Assembly: GCF_037081775.1 (NCBI RefSeq)
Contig: NZ_JBAMHQ010000001.1
Location: 1,798,001 to 1,862,000, forward strand
Reading direction: 5' to 3'
DNA from: Haladaptatus sp. ZSTT2
GTDB lineage: Archaea > Halobacteriota > Halobacteria > Halobacteriales > Halococcaceae
DNA: 64,000 nt
Under the pieces are notes generated by a model that did not search any database, was not told the DNA's origin, and saw nothing but the letters and a program-made list of their open reading frames with translations. Numbering within the stretch: the stretch's first letter is position 1; each line of letters begins with the position of its first letter. Position numbers and translations under genes: made by a program. Shown here in pieces: positions 7,687 to 16,913 of the stretch.

Positions 7687-10515
7687 CTATTCCAGATGGA
7701 TCGCCGGACGGAACGGCTCTGCGTGGCGGGCTTTGTCCGCCGGGTCAACGGCGTCTTCGCCTTCGCGGTAAATCTCGATGTTCGCGTCGAACTCTGCGCT
7801 GAAGAAGCGCGCGGCGTCCTCGTACACCTCGAATTCGTCCAATTCGGCCATCGCGGCGAGCACGTCGTCGTCGCGTCCACGAACCACATCTACGAGACTC
7901 TGCACCAGGTCGTTGACCTGATTGCCCTTCTCGCGCAGGGACTCGTGTTGCATGACCTTGCCCATCACCTGGCCAATGTTCGTCCCCGTCTCGACGACCT
8001 CGTCGAAGACGGTGTACTTCCAGTCGGCGGCGGTGTAGATGCGAATCGTCTCCGGGTTCGAGTCCGTGACGTTGACGATGTCTTGGATGTCGTCGGTCAG
8101 CCGTGTGATTAGCTGTTCGCGCACTTCGGTTTCCGTGCGGACGAACTCGGATTCGACTTTCGGCCACGGTGACTCCTCGACCGATTTTCCGGTCAACTGC
8201 TCGTGCAGTTCGTTCGTGACGAACGGGACGATAGGCGCGAGCAGGCGCAGGCGGGTTTCGAGCACCTTCCGCAGCGTCCACGTCGCGCCGGGGCGTTCCA
8301 GATTCGCGCGGCGACGGTACCAGCGCAGATTCTCCTCGAAGCTGTAGAAGGCGGCCTGACTCGCCGTTCGCGTCTCGAAGCGGTCGAGCGCCTCGGTCGT
8401 CGTCTCGACCGTGTCCTGCAGCTTTGCGAGCAGCCAGCGGTCGATGTGCTTCAGGTCTTTTTCGCCCTCGTCGCCGTCGATGAGCGCTTGGGCGCGCATC
8501 CAGAAGCGGTCTAACTGGTTGCGCGTGGACTCGACTTGCTCTGCGCGCCAGTCGTAGTCCTGCCACGGCTCTGCGGAGTTGAGCAAGAACAGCCGGACGG
8601 TGTCCGCGCCATACTCTTCGATGGCCTCTGCGGGCAACACGACGTGGCCCTTAGAGGAGGACATCTTGTCGCCTTCGAGTAGCCCCATCCCCATGATGGT
8701 GATGCCCTTCGGCTGATTTGGCTTCTCGAACAGCTCTGCGTGGTGGAACAAGTAGAACGTCAGGTGGTTCGAAATCAGGTCGTTGCCCGAACACCGGTAA
8801 TCGACGGGATACCAGTAATCCCACTCCTCGCGCAGGTTGAGGGCCTTCTTGTTGTCGCCCTCGCCGAGCAGTAAGGTGTCGAAGAACTCACGGGTGAGTT
8901 CCTCTGGAGGCACGTCTTGGATGCGGTGGGCGATGGTGTAGTACGCCATGTAGATGGTCGAATCGGACAATGGCTCGATGACGAAGTCCGTGTCCCACGG
9001 CAGGCGCGTCCCCAGCCCGTAGTTGCGAATACACGGCCACTCGTTCAGCCAGTCAACCGTGTGCAGGTACTGTTCGCGGGTGTTTTCTGGAATCGCGTCC
9101 AAATCCGCGATGGCTTCTTTCGTTTTCTGTTTCCAGTCTTCGTCGTTGTAGCGCAGGAACCACGTGTCCTGTTTGGCGACTTCGACAACGCCGCCACACC
9201 GGCAGATAACTTCCTCTGAGAACTCGTACATCGCGTCGAAGGCACCCTGACTCTGGTAGTGGGCTTTCAGGTCGTCGCGGACGTGTTCGACGATTTCGCC
9301 CGCGTACTCGCCGTACATGTCAGAAAGCTTCCCGGCGTGGAACTCGCGGTTGTAGACCTCTTTGGTGGCCTTCTCCAGTGCAGGGTCGTCCGAGGACGTA
9401 ATCTCGTGTTCTTCGACGGCGTCTTTGGCGGGGAACTCGCCGTAGCCCTCCACGGTCAGGATAGCGCGCGGCTCGATGGCCTTGACGTCGGCGGGGTCGA
9501 TGCCAAAGGCTTCCATCCGCGCGGTGTCGGCTTTGGCCTCTGCGAGCGCCACCCAGTCGTCTGGGCTGTGGGCCGGGACGGACATGACGACGCCCGTCGC
9601 GTTGTCGGTGTCCACGAAATCGGCGGGCAGGATGAGGACTTCCTCGTCGGTCACGGGATTCGTGACGAACGTGCCAATCAGGGCTTCACCCGTCAGTTCC
9701 TCGGTGACCTCTACGTCGCGCTCTTGTAAGCGCAGTTTTTCGACTGCCTCGACCGAGACAATCCACTCCTCGCCGTCCACGGTGGCTCTGCGGTACTCGC
9801 CGTCCGGTTGGACGTAGGCGTTCGTGACGCCGTGAACCGTCTCCGGGCGCAGCGTCGCCATCGGCAACACGGTGTCGCCGTCGCGGAACTTGACCAGCGT
9901 GTACTCTTGGAACTCCGCAGTTTCGCCCTCCAGCAAGTCGTGGGTCGTCACCGGGTTCTGCTCGTTCGTACAGAACTTGACCGGGTGGAGGCCCTTCTCC
10001 AACAACCCGCGCTCGCGCAGGGTTTCGTACTGCCACGTGATGAACTTCGAGTAGCGCTCGTCGTTCGTCGTGAACTCACGACGCCAGTCGATAGAGAGGC
10101 CGAGCGCCTTCATGTTCTTCTTGTAGTGCTCTTCGATAAAATAGCGAGCAAAGCCCATCGGCGTCTCCAGGTCCGAAAGCGTCTCCTCGGGGACGTTGTA
10201 GGTGTCGCGCAGGACGGAGAGTTGCTTCTCCTCGCCCTTCTTCAAGCGTTCGACGGCACCGATAATCGGCGTACCCGTGACGTGCCAGCCGAGTGGGAAC
10301 AGCACGTTGTCGCCCTGTTGGCGGCGATAGCGGGCGTACACGTCCGGGACGGTGTACGTCCGGGCGTGCCCGATGTGCATCCCGCCGCTCGGATACGGAT
10401 ACGCAACCGTGATGAACGTCGCCTCCTCTCGGTCGTCGGGGGTGGCTTCGTACAGGCCCTCCTCGGCCCACTGCTCGCGCCACTTCCCCTCGACTGCGCG
10501 GGGGTCGTAATCCAT
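7687..10515 (-). CDS. leuS: Leucyl-tRNA synthetase
   Basis: A 942-residue archaeal/eukaryal-type class Ia LeuRS. HIGH motif as GGMHIGHART near residue 41, a long CP1 editing insertion, the KMSKS loop as DKMSSSKGH, and an anticodon-binding C-terminal domain with a beta-rich tail. It charges tRNA-Leu with leucine. The ATG at 10515 is chosen over an in-frame ATG at 10554: the bases between them include tcttttacc at a position suitable as the TATA box of a leaderless transcript, and MDYDPRAVEGKW matches the family start. Confidence 0.97.
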   Translation of the reverse strand: MDYDPRAVEGKWREQWAEEGLYEATPDDREEATFITVAYPYPSGGMHIGHARTYTVPDVYARYRRQQGDNVLFPLGWHVTGTPIIGAVERLKKGEEKQLSVLRDTYNVPEETLSDLETPMGFARYFIEEHYKKNMKALGLSIDWRREFTTNDERYSKFITWQYETLRERGLLEKGLHPVKFCTNEQNPVTTHDLLEGETAEFQEYTLVKFRDGDTVLPMATLRPETVHGVTNAYVQPDGEYRRATVDGEEWIVSVEAVEKLRLQERDVEVTEELTGEALIGTFVTNPVTDEEVLILPADFVDTDNATGVVMSVPAHSPDDWVALAEAKADTARMEAFGIDPADVKAIEPRAILTVEGYGEFPAKDAVEEHEITSSDDPALEKATKEVYNREFHAGKLSDMYGEYAGEIVEHVRDDLKAHYQSQGAFDAMYEFSEEVICRCGGVVEVAKQDTWFLRYNDEDWKQKTKEAIADLDAIPENTREQYLHTVDWLNEWPCIRNYGLGTRLPWDTDFVIEPLSDSTIYMAYYTIAHRIQDVPPEELTREFFDTLLLGEGDNKKALNLREEWDYWYPVDYRCSGNDLISNHLTFYLFHHAELFEKPNQPKGITIMGMGLLEGDKMSSSKGHVVLPAEAIEEYGADTVRLFLLNSAEPWQDYDWRAEQVESTRNQLDRFWMRAQALIDGDEGEKDLKHIDRWLLAKLQDTVETTTEALDRFETRTASQAAFYSFEENLRWYRRRANLERPGATWTLRKVLETRLRLLAPIVPFVTNELHEQLTGKSVEESPWPKVESEFVRTETEVREQLITRLTDDIQDIVNVTDSNPETIRIYTAADWKYTVFDEVVETGTNIGQVMGKVMQHESLREKGNQVNDLVQSLVDVVRGRDDDVLAAMAELDEFEVYEDAARFFSAEFDANIEIYREGEDAVDPADKARHAEPFRPAIHLE

Positions 10516-10620
10516 GTACTCTCGTTCAGGTGGCGAAGGTAAAAGAACTACCATACCTGACGCTCGCAGGTGTCTGATAGCCTCGCGGGCCCCACAGCGG
10601 GACCCGCAGAGAAAAACCGC

Positions 10621-11046
10621 TTAGTCGATGTTGATCTGCTTGCCTTTCGTCGCGCCAGCGACCTTCGGCAGCGTCACCGAGAGGACGCCGTTTTTGTACG
10701 ACGCTTTCGCGTCGTCACCGTTTACGTCCTCTGGGAGATGCAGCGAGCGGCGAACCGTGCGGTGGCGGCGCTCTTTTTTGACGTAGGTCGCGTCTTCTTC
10801 TTCCATCGACTCCTCGTGTTCGGCTTTGATCGACACGCGGTCACCGAGTACCGAGAGATGGATGTCTTCGCGGGTGAAGCCGGGGAGGTCTGCGGTGAGG
10901 ACGAACTCCTCGTCGCGTTCCTCTACGTCGACCATAATCTGAGACATGCCCATCATGCCTTTTCCGGGCATATCTTCGAACTGGCGTCCCATGCGTTCAA
11001 ACATCTCTTCGAGTTCGTCAAACGGGTTGTATTTTCGCATTGCCAT
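10621..11046 (-). CDS. Hsp20/alpha-crystallin small heat shock protein
   Basis: A 141-residue protein with an N-terminal amphipathic Met-rich region (residues 1-37), an alpha-crystallin domain of about 90 residues containing the family signature KNGVLSVTLPK, and a C-terminal IxI-like tail (INID). It would hold unfolding proteins in large oligomers. Its own 3' flank (10560-10620) contains a small GCGGG/CCCGC hairpin close to an A/T run, which may end transcription. Confidence 0.95.
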   Translation of the reverse strand: MAMRKYNPFDELEEMFERMGRQFEDMPGKGMMGMSQIMVDVEERDEEFVLTADLPGFTREDIHLSVLGDRVSIKAEHEESMEEEDATYVKKERRHRTVRRSLHLPEDVNGDDAKASYKNGVLSVTLPKVAGATKGKQINID

Positions 11047-11080
11047 TTGAAACCACCGGGTCTACCCCAAGACCCTCGGC

Positions 11081-11090
11081 TACTCTATAC
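11081..11090 (-). promoter_or_regulatory. TATA box of the hsp20 gene
   Basis: On the minus strand gtatagagta lies 36-45 bp upstream of the ATG at 11046, giving an expected 5' leader of about 10-15 nt. This fits a regulated stress gene rather than a strictly leaderless one. No other candidate box is visible in the 80-bp gap. Confidence 0.5.
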
Positions 11091-11126
11091 GTCAGACGGA
11101 GATTTAACGCTACTGCGCGTTCTCAC

Positions 11127-11567
11127 TCAGAGAGACCCTGCCCGCCGATTTCCCGCGCTGTGTCGTGCCCCAAGGAAGGCGTATGCCCCGCCCACACAGA
11201 TGAGATACCAGAGCGGGAACCCAAAGGCGAGCAGGCCCACGCCCACCCCGAGTTCGCCAACCGCGACGACGCCAACCGCGAGCAGCGCGAGCACGCCCAC
11301 CCCGACGAGTCCTGCGACCGCCGCCCACATGCGGGTCGCCGTCCGCTGGGTTAGGTCACCGCCGCGGCGCTCCGTCCGGCGTGCCAGTATCGCGTACGTC
11401 GCAAGGGTCGCCCCAACGGCGACGGTTAGTCCCACTGGAATCCCGACGAACAGCGACGGCCAGATGAGCGGGTCGAGCCACGCAGTCACGAGGAGGCCGC
11501 TCCCGAACCCAGCGACGAGACCGACAAACACGCCCAACGCGACATGAAAGAGGACAGTTCGCTCCAT
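11127..11567 (-). CDS. Hypothetical four-helix membrane protein
   Basis: A 146-residue protein with four hydrophobic helices: about residues 7-30, 34-62, 84-105 and 107-133. The loop between helices 2 and 3 is basic (ARRTERRGGD) and the tail is basic, so the termini are probably cytoplasmic. I do not recognise the family. It stands alone between lpdA and hsp20, all on the minus strand. Confidence 0.65.
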   Translation of the reverse strand: MERTVLFHVALGVFVGLVAGFGSGLLVTAWLDPLIWPSLFVGIPVGLTVAVGATLATYAILARRTERRGGDLTQRTATRMWAAVAGLVGVGVLALLAVGVVAVGELGVGVGLLAFGFPLWYLICVGGAYAFLGARHSAGNRRAGSL

Positions 11568-11649
11568 GCGTAAAGATTCGTCTGCCGAGTCGATATAGCG
11601 GCGCGTTGAGTATCACGCGGTGAGAATCGAGAGAAGAGACGGAGAACGC

Positions 11650-13074
11650 CTACCGGTTCAGCGTGTGGATGGCCTCGCCGCGAGCGTTTGCGGCGGCCTC
11701 CATCACGGCTTCTGCGAGCGTCGGGTGGGTGTGAATCGTCGCGGTCAGGTCTTCTATGGTCGCGCCCATCTCAATGGCGAGCGCGAGTTCGGCAATCAGC
11801 TCTGAGGCCTCCGCCCCCACAATCTGGCCGCCGAGGATGAAGCCCGACTCCTCGTCTGCGACGACGCGGACGAACCCATCACTGTGGCCGGTTGAGAGCG
11901 CGCGCCCGCTCGCCATGAACGGGAACTTGCCGACGGCAGGCTCGAAGCCGGCGTCTTTGGCCTCGTCTTGGGTCATGCCGACGGTTCCGATTTCGGGGTC
12001 GGTAAACACCGCGGCGGGGATGGCCTGATAGTCGAGCGTCGACGGCTCGCCTGCGATGACTTCGGCGGCGACGTGGCCCTCTTTCGAGGCTTTGTGGGCG
12101 AGCATCGGCTCACCGGCAACGTCGCCGATGGCGTAGATGTGACCCACGTCGGTGCGACACTGGTCGTCGGTCTGGAGGAAGCCCTTCTCGTCGGGTTCGA
12201 GGCCGACGGCTTCGAGGTTGAGCGTGTCCGAGACCGGCTGGCGGCCAACGGCGACGAGCGTCTTGTCGGCTTTGAACTCCGAGGTTTCGCCGTCTTTGTT
12301 CTCGGTGACGACGGTCATGCCGTCTGCTTCTTTGCGCCACTCTTTGGCGGCCTCGCCGAAGTGGAACTCGATGCCGAGTTCCTCGGCTTTCTTCTTGACC
12401 ACGCGGGCAACGTCCGGTTCGTAGCCGGGCAGCGCGTCATCGAGCATCTCCACGATGGTGACCTCGGTGCCGAGTTTGGCGAACACCGTCGAGAGTTCCA
12501 TCCCGATGTAGCCCGCGCCGACGACGACGAGCTTCTCTGGAATCTCGTCAAGCGCGAGAGCGTCGCGCGAACTCAGCACGTGTTCGCCGTCGAACTCGAA
12601 GCCGGGAATCTGGAACGGCCGCGAGCCGGTTGCGATGATACACGAATCGAACTCGATGGACTCAGATCCCTGTCCCTCGCCGCCGTGGGCGACGCGAACG
12701 GTGTTCTCGCCAGCGAACTCGGCGGTGCCCTGCATGAGGTTCACGCCGTTTGCTTTCATCAGTTTCTCGACGCCGCCGGTGAGTTGGTTCACGACGCCGT
12801 CTTTCCACGCGACCATGCCCTGCATGTCGACGGCGGGGTCTGCGTGGATGCCCATGTCCTCTGCGTTTGCGGCGTTGTGCGCCACATCGGTTGCGGAGAT
12901 GAGCGCCTTCGAGGGGATACACCCGTAGTTCAGGCAGGTTCCCCCGTAGGCGTCCTTTTCGACTATCGTCACGTCTAAGTCGAGTTGCCCGGCGCGGATG
13001 GCGGCCACGTAGCCGCCCGGTCCCGCACCGATAACCAATACGTCCGTCCCAGTTGCGATGTCTCCAACGACCAT
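11650..13074 (-). CDS. lpdA: Dihydrolipoyl dehydrogenase (E3)
   Basis: A 474-residue flavoprotein disulfide reductase. FAD-binding GAGPGGYVAAIRAG near residue 17, redox-active disulfide GGTCLNYGCIPSK near residue 45, a second NAD-binding GAGYIGMEL, and a C-terminal dimer domain with the catalytic His/Glu pair (HTHPTLAE). It reoxidises dihydrolipoyl groups on E2 with NAD+. Its ATG overlaps the E2 stop codon (TAATG), so translation is coupled. Last gene of the 2-oxoacid dehydrogenase operon. Confidence 0.97.
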   Translation of the reverse strand: MVVGDIATGTDVLVIGAGPGGYVAAIRAGQLDLDVTIVEKDAYGGTCLNYGCIPSKALISATDVAHNAANAEDMGIHADPAVDMQGMVAWKDGVVNQLTGGVEKLMKANGVNLMQGTAEFAGENTVRVAHGGEGQGSESIEFDSCIIATGSRPFQIPGFEFDGEHVLSSRDALALDEIPEKLVVVGAGYIGMELSTVFAKLGTEVTIVEMLDDALPGYEPDVARVVKKKAEELGIEFHFGEAAKEWRKEADGMTVVTENKDGETSEFKADKTLVAVGRQPVSDTLNLEAVGLEPDEKGFLQTDDQCRTDVGHIYAIGDVAGEPMLAHKASKEGHVAAEVIAGEPSTLDYQAIPAAVFTDPEIGTVGMTQDEAKDAGFEPAVGKFPFMASGRALSTGHSDGFVRVVADEESGFILGGQIVGAEASELIAELALAIEMGATIEDLTATIHTHPTLAEAVMEAAANARGEAIHTLNR

Positions 13075-14555
13075 TATTCAAGTAGTAGTAGTGCGGGGTT
13101 TTCCAGATAGTTCTTGACCGTGTTGGCAAACTGTGCCGCGACCGCGCCGTCGATGATGCGGTGGTCAATCGAGAGCGAAATCGTCATGATGTGGCGCGGC
13201 ACGACGTCGCCGTCGACCACACGGGGCTTTTCTTTGATTGCGCCGAGTCCGAGGATGGCGACTTCGGGGAAGTTGATGATTGGCGTCGCGTACTCGCCGC
13301 CGATTGCGCCGAAGTTCGTGATGGTGAACGTCCCACCCTGCATGTCGCTGCGGGCAATCGAGCGGTCGCGTGCCTTTTCCACGAGGTCGTTCATCTCTTG
13401 GGACACCTGCAGCATGCCCTTCTGGTCTACGCCTTTCACGACGGGAACCATCAGGCCTGCGTCCGTCGCCACGGCCACGCCGATGTTGTAGTCCTTCTTG
13501 AGGACGATTTCCTCTGCCTCCTCGTCGAGCATGGAGTTCATGTACGGGAACTCCTTCAGCCCGGCCACGATGGCCTTCATGACGAACGGCATGTACGAGA
13601 GCTTGACACCGCGGCTCTCCGCCTCTTCTTTGAGGTCTGCGCGCATCGCCACGAGGTCGGTCACGTCGATTTCGTCGTGATGCGTGACGTGCGGAGCGGT
13701 GTACTTCGAACGCTCCATCTGCTTGCCAATGGTGCGGCGAATGCCCCGATACGGCACGCGCTCGTCCTCTTTGGACGTTTCCGCGATTGCGGCCACGTCC
13801 GCCTCCTTGGCGGCGGTTTGGGCCTCTGCGTACTCGCGGACGGCCTCGGGCGTCACGAACGACTGGCCTTCGCGTTTCTCGACTTCTGGCACGGCGTTCA
13901 GGTCGACGTCAAGTTCCTTCGCAAGCGTCCGCGTCGCGGGTGCAGCGAGCGTCTTCTCGCGGTCTACTTTCTGCATCGAGACGGCCTGTGAACCACCTGC
14001 GGTCGATTCAGTGGTCTCTGGAGCGGGCTCCGACTCGACTTCTGGCTCCGGTTCGGCGGCCTGTGCGCCGTCATCACCACCTTCTGCGGCGGTGCGAACG
14101 TCTTGGTCGGTCACGCGACCGCTCGGGCCTGAGCCGACGACTGTCGTGATGTCGACGCCGAGTTCGCGGGCGAGACGACGGGCGCTCGGTGCGGCGAAGA
14201 CGCGACCGCCTTTGGCAGACGATTCACCGTTCGAGGCGGCCTTTTCGGCTTCGACTGGTTCCTCGGCTTCTGCTTCTTCCGTTTCCGTCTCCGCTTCGAC
14301 TGGCGGTTCGTCTTCACCCTCCACGTTGAATGTGATGATGACGTTGCCAACCGGAACCATCTCGCCTGCCTCTGCGAGAATCTCTCTGACGGTTCCGTTT
14401 ACGGGCGAGGGAATCTCGACAACTGCCTTGTCCGTCTCTGCTTCGGCAACCGGCATGTCTTCGGTGACGGTGTCACCCTCGGAGACGAGCCAGCTAACGA
14501 TTTCTGCTTCCGTGAGTCCTTCCCCAACGTCGGGGAGCTTGAATTCGAATACCAT
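13074..14555 (-). CDS. pdhC: 2-oxoacid dehydrogenase E2, dihydrolipoyl acyltransferase
   Basis: A 493-residue E2. One lipoyl domain (about residues 1-80, lipoylated Lys in ETDKAVVEIPS), an acidic linker, two peripheral subunit-binding domains (about residues 120-155 starting APSARRLARELGV, and a second starting APATRTLAKELDV near 200), then the acyltransferase core ending in HRIIDG. Two binding domains are more than the one in most bacterial E2 proteins. It transfers the acyl group from E1 to CoA and forms the core of the complex. The lipoyl group would be made by LipA, encoded nearby. Confidence 0.96.
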   Translation of the reverse strand: MVFEFKLPDVGEGLTEAEIVSWLVSEGDTVTEDMPVAEAETDKAVVEIPSPVNGTVREILAEAGEMVPVGNVIITFNVEGEDEPPVEAETETEEAEAEEPVEAEKAASNGESSAKGGRVFAAPSARRLARELGVDITTVVGSGPSGRVTDQDVRTAAEGGDDGAQAAEPEPEVESEPAPETTESTAGGSQAVSMQKVDREKTLAAPATRTLAKELDVDLNAVPEVEKREGQSFVTPEAVREYAEAQTAAKEADVAAIAETSKEDERVPYRGIRRTIGKQMERSKYTAPHVTHHDEIDVTDLVAMRADLKEEAESRGVKLSYMPFVMKAIVAGLKEFPYMNSMLDEEAEEIVLKKDYNIGVAVATDAGLMVPVVKGVDQKGMLQVSQEMNDLVEKARDRSIARSDMQGGTFTITNFGAIGGEYATPIINFPEVAILGLGAIKEKPRVVDGDVVPRHIMTISLSIDHRIIDGAVAAQFANTVKNYLENPALLLLE

Positions 14556-14556
14556 C

Positions 14557-15543
14557 TTAGAACTCGTAGGCCTCTTTGATGCCTTCCTTGATACGGGCCA
14601 CCTGTGGGAGGTAGTAGTTTTCGAGCGCGTAGAGCGGGAACGGCGTGTCGAACCCGGTGATGCGCTTTACCGGCGCTTCCTGATAGAGGAGCGCCTCCTC
14701 CTGAATCGTCGCGGCGATTTCGCCGCCGAGGCCGCCGGTGAGCGGGGCCTCGTGGACGACGGCCGCGCGGCCGGTCTTCTTGAACGATTCGATGATTGCC
14801 TCGTCGTCGAGCGGCGAGAGCGTACGGAGGTCGATGACCTCCACGTCGATGCCTTCTTCAGACAGCTCGTCTGCAGCTTCGAGCGTTGGTCGGGTCATCG
14901 CACCCCACGTGAACACGGACACGTCCGTCCCCTCGCGGCGGGTGGCGGCCTTTCCGAGTGGCACGGTGTACGTCTCGTTTGGCACTTCCTCGCGGAAGGC
15001 GCGGTAGATGAGCTTTGGCTCTAAGAAGATGACTGGGTCGGGGTCGCGGATGGCGCTTGCGAGCAGCCCCTTCGTGTCGTACGGCGTCGAAGGCACGACG
15101 ACCTTCAGGCCGGGTTCGTGCGAGAAGAAGGCTTCTTTCGACTCAGAGTGGTGTTCTGGAGCGCGGATGCCGCCACCGTAGGGCGCACGAACCACCATCG
15201 GGCAGGTGTACCGGCCGCGACTCCGGGTGCGGAGGCGGGCGGCGTGGCTCACAATCTGGTCGAAGGCGGGATAGATGAACCCAAGAAACTGGATTTCGGG
15301 AACCGGCTTCATGCCGTAAGCGGCCATGCCGATGGCCGACCCGACGATGCCGGATTCTGCGAGCGGCGTGTCGATGACGCGGTCGTCACCGAACTCGGCC
15401 CACAGGCCTTGGGTGGCGCGGAAGACGCCGCCGTTTTTCCCGACGTCCTCGCCCATCACGATGACATCGTCGTCGCGTTCCATTTCGCCTTTCAGCCCGT
15501 CGCGGACCGCCTGTACAAGCGTGAGATTTTGCGTATCGCTCAT
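14557..15543 (-). CDS. pdhB: 2-oxoacid dehydrogenase E1 beta subunit
   Basis: A 328-residue transketolase-like subunit. It has GEDVGKNGGVFRAT near residue 31, PLAESGIVGSAIGMA in the cofactor-contact region, and a C-terminal transketolase domain (VIDLRTLSPLD, HEAPLTGGLGGEIA). With E1 alpha it forms the alpha2beta2 thiamine diphosphate enzyme that decarboxylates a 2-oxoacid. One base separates its stop from the E2 start, and it begins directly after the E1 alpha stop. Confidence 0.96.
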   Translation of the reverse strand: MSDTQNLTLVQAVRDGLKGEMERDDDVIVMGEDVGKNGGVFRATQGLWAEFGDDRVIDTPLAESGIVGSAIGMAAYGMKPVPEIQFLGFIYPAFDQIVSHAARLRTRSRGRYTCPMVVRAPYGGGIRAPEHHSESKEAFFSHEPGLKVVVPSTPYDTKGLLASAIRDPDPVIFLEPKLIYRAFREEVPNETYTVPLGKAATRREGTDVSVFTWGAMTRPTLEAADELSEEGIDVEVIDLRTLSPLDDEAIIESFKKTGRAAVVHEAPLTGGLGGEIAATIQEEALLYQEAPVKRITGFDTPFPLYALENYYLPQVARIKEGIKEAYEF

Positions 15544-16650
15544 TTATTCCTCCAAGAGTTTTTCGTCGCCGTACATCTCGCGGAGCTGTTCGAAGTCCTC
15601 CCACTGGGCACGGACGCGAGCGGGCATCTCCTCGAAGACGTGGGAGAAGATTTCGTCGGGTGATGGACGCGGGACGGCCTCTGCCTCAGCGATGGCCTCT
15701 GCCACGTCGTCTTCGATTTCCTGCTCGATGGCCTCGACTTTCTCGTCGTCAAGCAATCCCTCGCCGCGGAGGTACTTCTCTAAGCGCGGAATCGGGTCTT
15801 TCTTCTTCCAGTGTTCGACCTCGTCGTCGTCGCGGTAGACGGTCGGGTCGTCGGCCGTGGTGTGCGCCCCGAAGCGGTACTGGACGGCCTCGATGAGCGT
15901 CGGGCGAAGTTCGCCCTGTGGGTCTTTTGCCTTGTCCACGGCGTCTTTCGTGACCTTGTAGACGGCGAGCGGGTCCATGCCGTCAACTTGGACGCCCTCA
16001 AAGCCGTAGGCAACGGCCTTCTGGGCGATGGTTTTCGCCGCAGTCTGGCGTTCGCGGGGCACCGAAATCGCCCACTGGTTGTTGTTACAGAAGAAGATGT
16101 TCGGCGTGTCGAAGACGCCCGCGAAGTTGAGGCCTTCGTGGAAGTCGCCTTCGCTCGTCGCGCCGTCACCGAAGTAGCAGATGAACGCCTTGTTCTCGCC
16201 TTTGAGCTTCGAGGCCCACGCGGCACCGGTGGCGTGGAGCACCTGCGTCGCAATCGGGACGGAGGCGGTGAAGATGTTCACATCTTCCGGCGGTTTGTTG
16301 CCGTCTTCGTGACCCATCCAGTAGAGGAGGGTCTGTTTGAGTGGAAGGCCGCGAATGAGTGCGGCACCGTGTTCGCGGTAGGAGGGGAACATCCAGTCTT
16401 CGTCTTCGAGCGCCATGACGCTGCCAATCTGGGCTCCTTCCTGCCCCGAGAGTGGGGGGTAGGTTCCCATCCGGCCTTGGCGCTGGAGACTGACCGCCCG
16501 CTGGTCGAATCGACGCGCGAGTGTCATGTTCTGGTACATGCTCACGAGCGTCTCGTCGTCGAGGTCGGGGACGGTTGCACCTTCTAAGACGTTGCCCTCA
16601 TCGTCGAGAATCTGTACCTGGTCGCTGGGGTCACGCTGAAGCGTGCTCAC
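15544..16650 (-). CDS. pdhA: 2-oxoacid dehydrogenase E1 alpha subunit
   Basis: A 368-residue ThDP-binding subunit with the GDG...N motif (GDGATSEGDFHEGLNFAG...NNNQWAIS). First gene of pdhA-pdhB-pdhC-lpdA. The start is a GTG: 16650 (MSTLQRD) matches what I recall of haloarchaeal homologues, but a GTG at 16662 four codons upstream is also possible. Haloarchaea oxidise pyruvate mainly with a ferredoxin oxidoreductase, and the in vivo substrate of these complexes (pyruvate or branched 2-oxoacids) is unsettled. Confidence 0.94.
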   Translation of the reverse strand: MSTLQRDPSDQVQILDDEGNVLEGATVPDLDDETLVSMYQNMTLARRFDQRAVSLQRQGRMGTYPPLSGQEGAQIGSVMALEDEDWMFPSYREHGAALIRGLPLKQTLLYWMGHEDGNKPPEDVNIFTASVPIATQVLHATGAAWASKLKGENKAFICYFGDGATSEGDFHEGLNFAGVFDTPNIFFCNNNQWAISVPRERQTAAKTIAQKAVAYGFEGVQVDGMDPLAVYKVTKDAVDKAKDPQGELRPTLIEAVQYRFGAHTTADDPTVYRDDDEVEHWKKKDPIPRLEKYLRGEGLLDDEKVEAIEQEIEDDVAEAIAEAEAVPRPSPDEIFSHVFEEMPARVRAQWEDFEQLREMYGDEKLLEE

Positions 16651-16913
16651 GGTCGAACCCACCTTCCTGACATGAGCAAAAAGTCATCATCCTTGGTTAA
16701 AGTGTTTTCGTAAATCCCTTTGGGTAACTCCTATTCTTGCCGGACTTTCTTAGGAAAACGTCCATTTTGGGCGAGAATAGTGGAATTATAACTCAACATC
16801 GTGGATTGTTACTGGACACTTCTGGTCGAATATGAAATTTGATGAAGAATCGAGTGACACACTGGTTTGCCAGTGCGTCGCTCACGCAAGAATTGTGGGT
16901 GAAACCAGCCGAC
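16651..16913 (-). other. Intergenic region between lipA and pdhA: promoter and small hairpin
   Basis: 263 bp without a gene. A TATA-like cactttaacc on the minus strand (about 16693-16702) suits pdhA. A 6-bp hairpin CACTGG-TTTG-CCAGTG (16860-16875) lies 39 bp past the lipA stop and is followed, in the lipA direction, by T-rich sequence, so it may contribute to termination of lipA. The middle is AT-rich compared with its surroundings. I see nothing else. Confidence 0.4.

Noticed and set aside
10516-10554. Upstream ATG extending LeuRS by 13 residues (MVVLLPSPP...)
   Set aside because: The extra residues do not match LeuRS N-termini, and the bases there fit the TATA box and start region of a leaderless mRNA.
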